DNA of 7,996 nucleotides from Haloferacaceae archaeon (GTDB lineage Archaea > Halobacteriota > Halobacteria > Halobacteriales > Haloferacaceae), in contig JAHENP010000349.1 of NCBI GenBank assembly GCA_018609965.1, forward strand, positions 1 through 7,996, in the 5' to 3' direction. Positions 6,628-7,996 of the stretch are shown here, one piece after another. The stretch's first letter is position 1. Each line of letters begins with the position of its first letter. The position numbers and the translations under genes were made by a program. The notes below the pieces were generated by a model that was given only the letters and a program-made list of their open reading frames with translations, had not been told where the DNA came from and searched no databases.

Positions 6628-6690
6628 AAAACGAGACGCACCGCTACGCATATCAAAAGAACAGAAAAATCGCAGAGCCGCAGCGCCGCG
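6628..6690 (-). terminator. multi-T-tract terminator after the archaellin gene
   Basis: Just after the archaellin stop (TAA, 6693-6691), the minus strand runs through a GC-rich stretch (6690 to 6671), then TTTTT (6669-6665), TTTT (6658-6655) and a further TTTT (6631-6628). Successive T-runs in GC-rich DNA are typical of strong archaeal termination for abundant transcripts such as archaellin. No perfect hairpin was found. Confidence 0.55.
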
Positions 6691-7996
6691 TTACAGGTTG
6701 ACGGCTTCCTTGTTGGCCAACGAGTCCGGAATCCGAACCTGGACGACCTTCGTCGCGCCAGATTGGGTCGTGATCCGGAGTTCCGCGGTCGCGCCCGAGG
6801 AGAGCGTGCCGGGGTTGATCGTCAGCTCGAAGCGGTCACCCGAGGAGAGGACCGGCGCGGTGTTGTCCTCGTCCTGGACGGCCGTGATACTGAACGTGTC
6901 GTCTTCCTGGGCCGCGTCCTCGTTGAACGTCAGCGTGTGGCTGCCGTCCGGTGCCGTGAACGAGATGATCGTCCCGCTCATGTCGATGTCACCGGCACCC
7001 GCGCCGCGCAGGACGACGAGGTTGATCTCTGTGACCGAAGGCGTCGTATCGGCGTCGTCGGCATTGATGTAATCGATACTCTGACTACTGACCGTGGAGC
7101 CAGATCCGAGGTTGATCGACTCTCCGCCGTTGTTGATGATAGCAGAGGAAGTCTCGATCTTCAGTTGGTCGACACTCTCGATCGTGATTTCGTCACCATC
7201 CTCGTTCGTCAGAACGAATTTCGAGTTCCCCGAGGCAGGATTGTTGATGATCTCGACATCAACAGTTACGACCCCTGTAGAGGTCTCCAGTGTAATCGGG
7301 CTTGCGTTGTTCCCGCTGTCGTCATCATCTAGATCCACATCACCTTCGGTACTCTCGACGGTGAACGAACCACCGTCCGACAGCGTAATCTCGCTCGTTG
7401 AATCCTGGAGTGTGACCTGTTCGACGACGGCGTCGAAGGCTGCCTCAGTGCTTCCACCAGTGATGGTGATGTCAGATGGTGCATCGACATCGCTCGGGAA
7501 CTCGGATGACAGCAACGTGAGGGAGTCTGCAGTGTCCTTCAGTTGGAGCGTCTCAGAGTTGGTGACAACCACACTCCCACCGTTGCCGTTTTCGACCTCA
7601 AACGCACTACTGTTGAGAACAGTGAACGTCAGGTCCTGAACACCCGATGAACCGCCATCGTCGGCGAGCTTAATGAAATTGCTTCCGTCCCCAATTTGGA
7701 TTTCGGCACCAGCAGTATCATCGGTGACCTCACTGCCACTCACCGCGATAGTGATTCCAGACCCGTCATCCCGGTTGATGAATTCACCACTGTTGCCGCT
7801 GTTGCCGGTCAGCGTCAACTCGTTGAGCGTTTCACCGCTGCCCTCGCCCTCCGTCACCACACCGGTCTTACTCACGACCTGCAGCTGGTTCGTCACCTGC
7901 GCGCTGGACTCCTCACCGGTCTGTTGGGACTTCGACTGCAGGAAGCCCGCCGTGTTGATGAGCACCCCAGCCGCGATGGCGGCGACGAGCACCATC
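6691..7996 (-). CDS. archaellin (archaeal flagellin), large form, 5' end beyond window
   Basis: This is the structural subunit of the archaellum filament. The visible 434 residues begin inside the conserved hydrophobic N-terminal helix (MVLVAAIAAGVLINTAGFLQ), followed by the archaellin motif SKSQQTGEESSAQVTNQLQVVS (21-42). The prepilin-peptidase signal and true start lie beyond 7996, so the first visible Met is internal. The C-terminus has the haloarchaeal pattern TTQSGATKVVQVRIPDSL...NKEAVNL (409-434). Many archaellins are only about 200 residues, so this one is about twice that. The conserved segment VTEINLVVLRGAGAGDIDMS (321-340) is separated from the N-terminal helix region by about 270 acidic, Thr/Ser/Gly/Asn-rich, beta-strand-like residues. 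The DNA there has visibly lower GC (30 of 60 bases in each of 7141-7200 and 7201-7260, against 40 of 60 in 6901-6960). Two N-glycosylation sequons, NSS (128) and NAS (230), fall in this region. Which archaellin paralogue it is cannot be told. Confidence 0.95.
   Translation of the reverse strand, partial: MVLVAAIAAGVLINTAGFLQSKSQQTGEESSAQVTNQLQVVSKTGVVTEGEGSGETLNELTLTGNSGNSGEFINRDDGSGITIAVSGSEVTDDTAGAEIQIGDGSNFIKLADDGGSSGVQDLTFTVLNSSAFEVENGNGGSVVVTNSETLQLKDTADSLTLLSSEFPSDVDAPSDITITGGSTEAAFDAVVEQVTLQDSTSEITLSDGGSFTVESTEGDVDLDDDDSGNNASPITLETSTGVVTVDVEIINNPASGNSKFVLTNEDGDEITIESVDQLKIETSSAIINNGGESINLGSGSTVSSQSIDYINADDADTTPSVTEINLVVLRGAGAGDIDMSGTIISFTAPDGSHTLTFNEDAAQEDDTFSITAVQDEDNTAPVLSSGDRFELTINPGTLSSGATAELRITTQSGATKVVQVRIPDSLANKEAVNL

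Noticed and set aside
6562..6651. Thirty-residue N-terminal extension of the surface glycoprotein
   Set aside because: It would place charged residues before the signal peptide and contains the likely TATA box; the start at 6561 gives a proper Sec signal.
1..7996. CRISPR array, insertion sequence, tRNA, rRNA or defence operon
   Set aside because: No regularly spaced repeats, transposase frames, terminal inverted repeats, cloverleaf or rRNA-like stretches, or defence-gene motifs were seen on either strand.

Overview
The window reads as chromosomal DNA of an extremely halophilic archaeon (class Halobacteria). The evidence is high GC with strongly GC-biased third codon positions, acidic predicted proteins, near-leaderless genes with TATA-like boxes about 25-30 nt upstream of their ATGs, and a recognisable haloarchaeal archaellin. 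The genus cannot be fixed from this sequence. All clear genes except one small regulator lie on the minus strand.

Layout from left to right. Positions 1-145 are the region downstream of sucD. They contain a T-tract terminator for the sucCD operon and possibly the last few codons of a plus-strand gene that enters from the left. Positions 146-2154 hold sucC and sucD (read sucC then sucD on the minus strand), the two subunits of the TCA-cycle succinyl-CoA synthetase, joined by a 4-nt ATGA overlap with a strong Shine-Dalgarno sequence inside the sucC end. A 231-nt divergent intergenic region separates sucC from a 91-residue PadR-type winged-helix regulator (2386-2661, plus). That region carries a TATA box for each gene and a perfect 13-bp inverted repeat in the core promoter of the regulator.

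The regulator meets tail-to-tail, six bases apart, a minus-strand AI-2E/PerM-type membrane transporter (2668-3957). Upstream of it lie a glycine/alanine-rich membrane protein of about seven helices with no assigned function (4001-4723) and a large secreted, membrane-anchored, probably heavily N-glycosylated beta-sandwich-repeat protein (4789-6561). The right edge is a large, 5'-truncated archaellin (6691 to beyond 7996).

Functionally the window combines central metabolism (sucCD), a small regulatory/transport group, and a cell-surface block (glycoprotein and archaellin). The most notable feature is the archaellin. Its conserved N-terminal and C-terminal parts appear to be split by a beta-rich insert of roughly 270 residues with clearly lower GC than the rest, which suggests a variable, exchangeable outer filament domain. 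The neighbouring 590-residue glycoprotein, with about 18 N-glycosylation sequons, is the second item of interest. I saw no convincing sign of a defence system, CRISPR array, insertion sequence, tRNA or rRNA.
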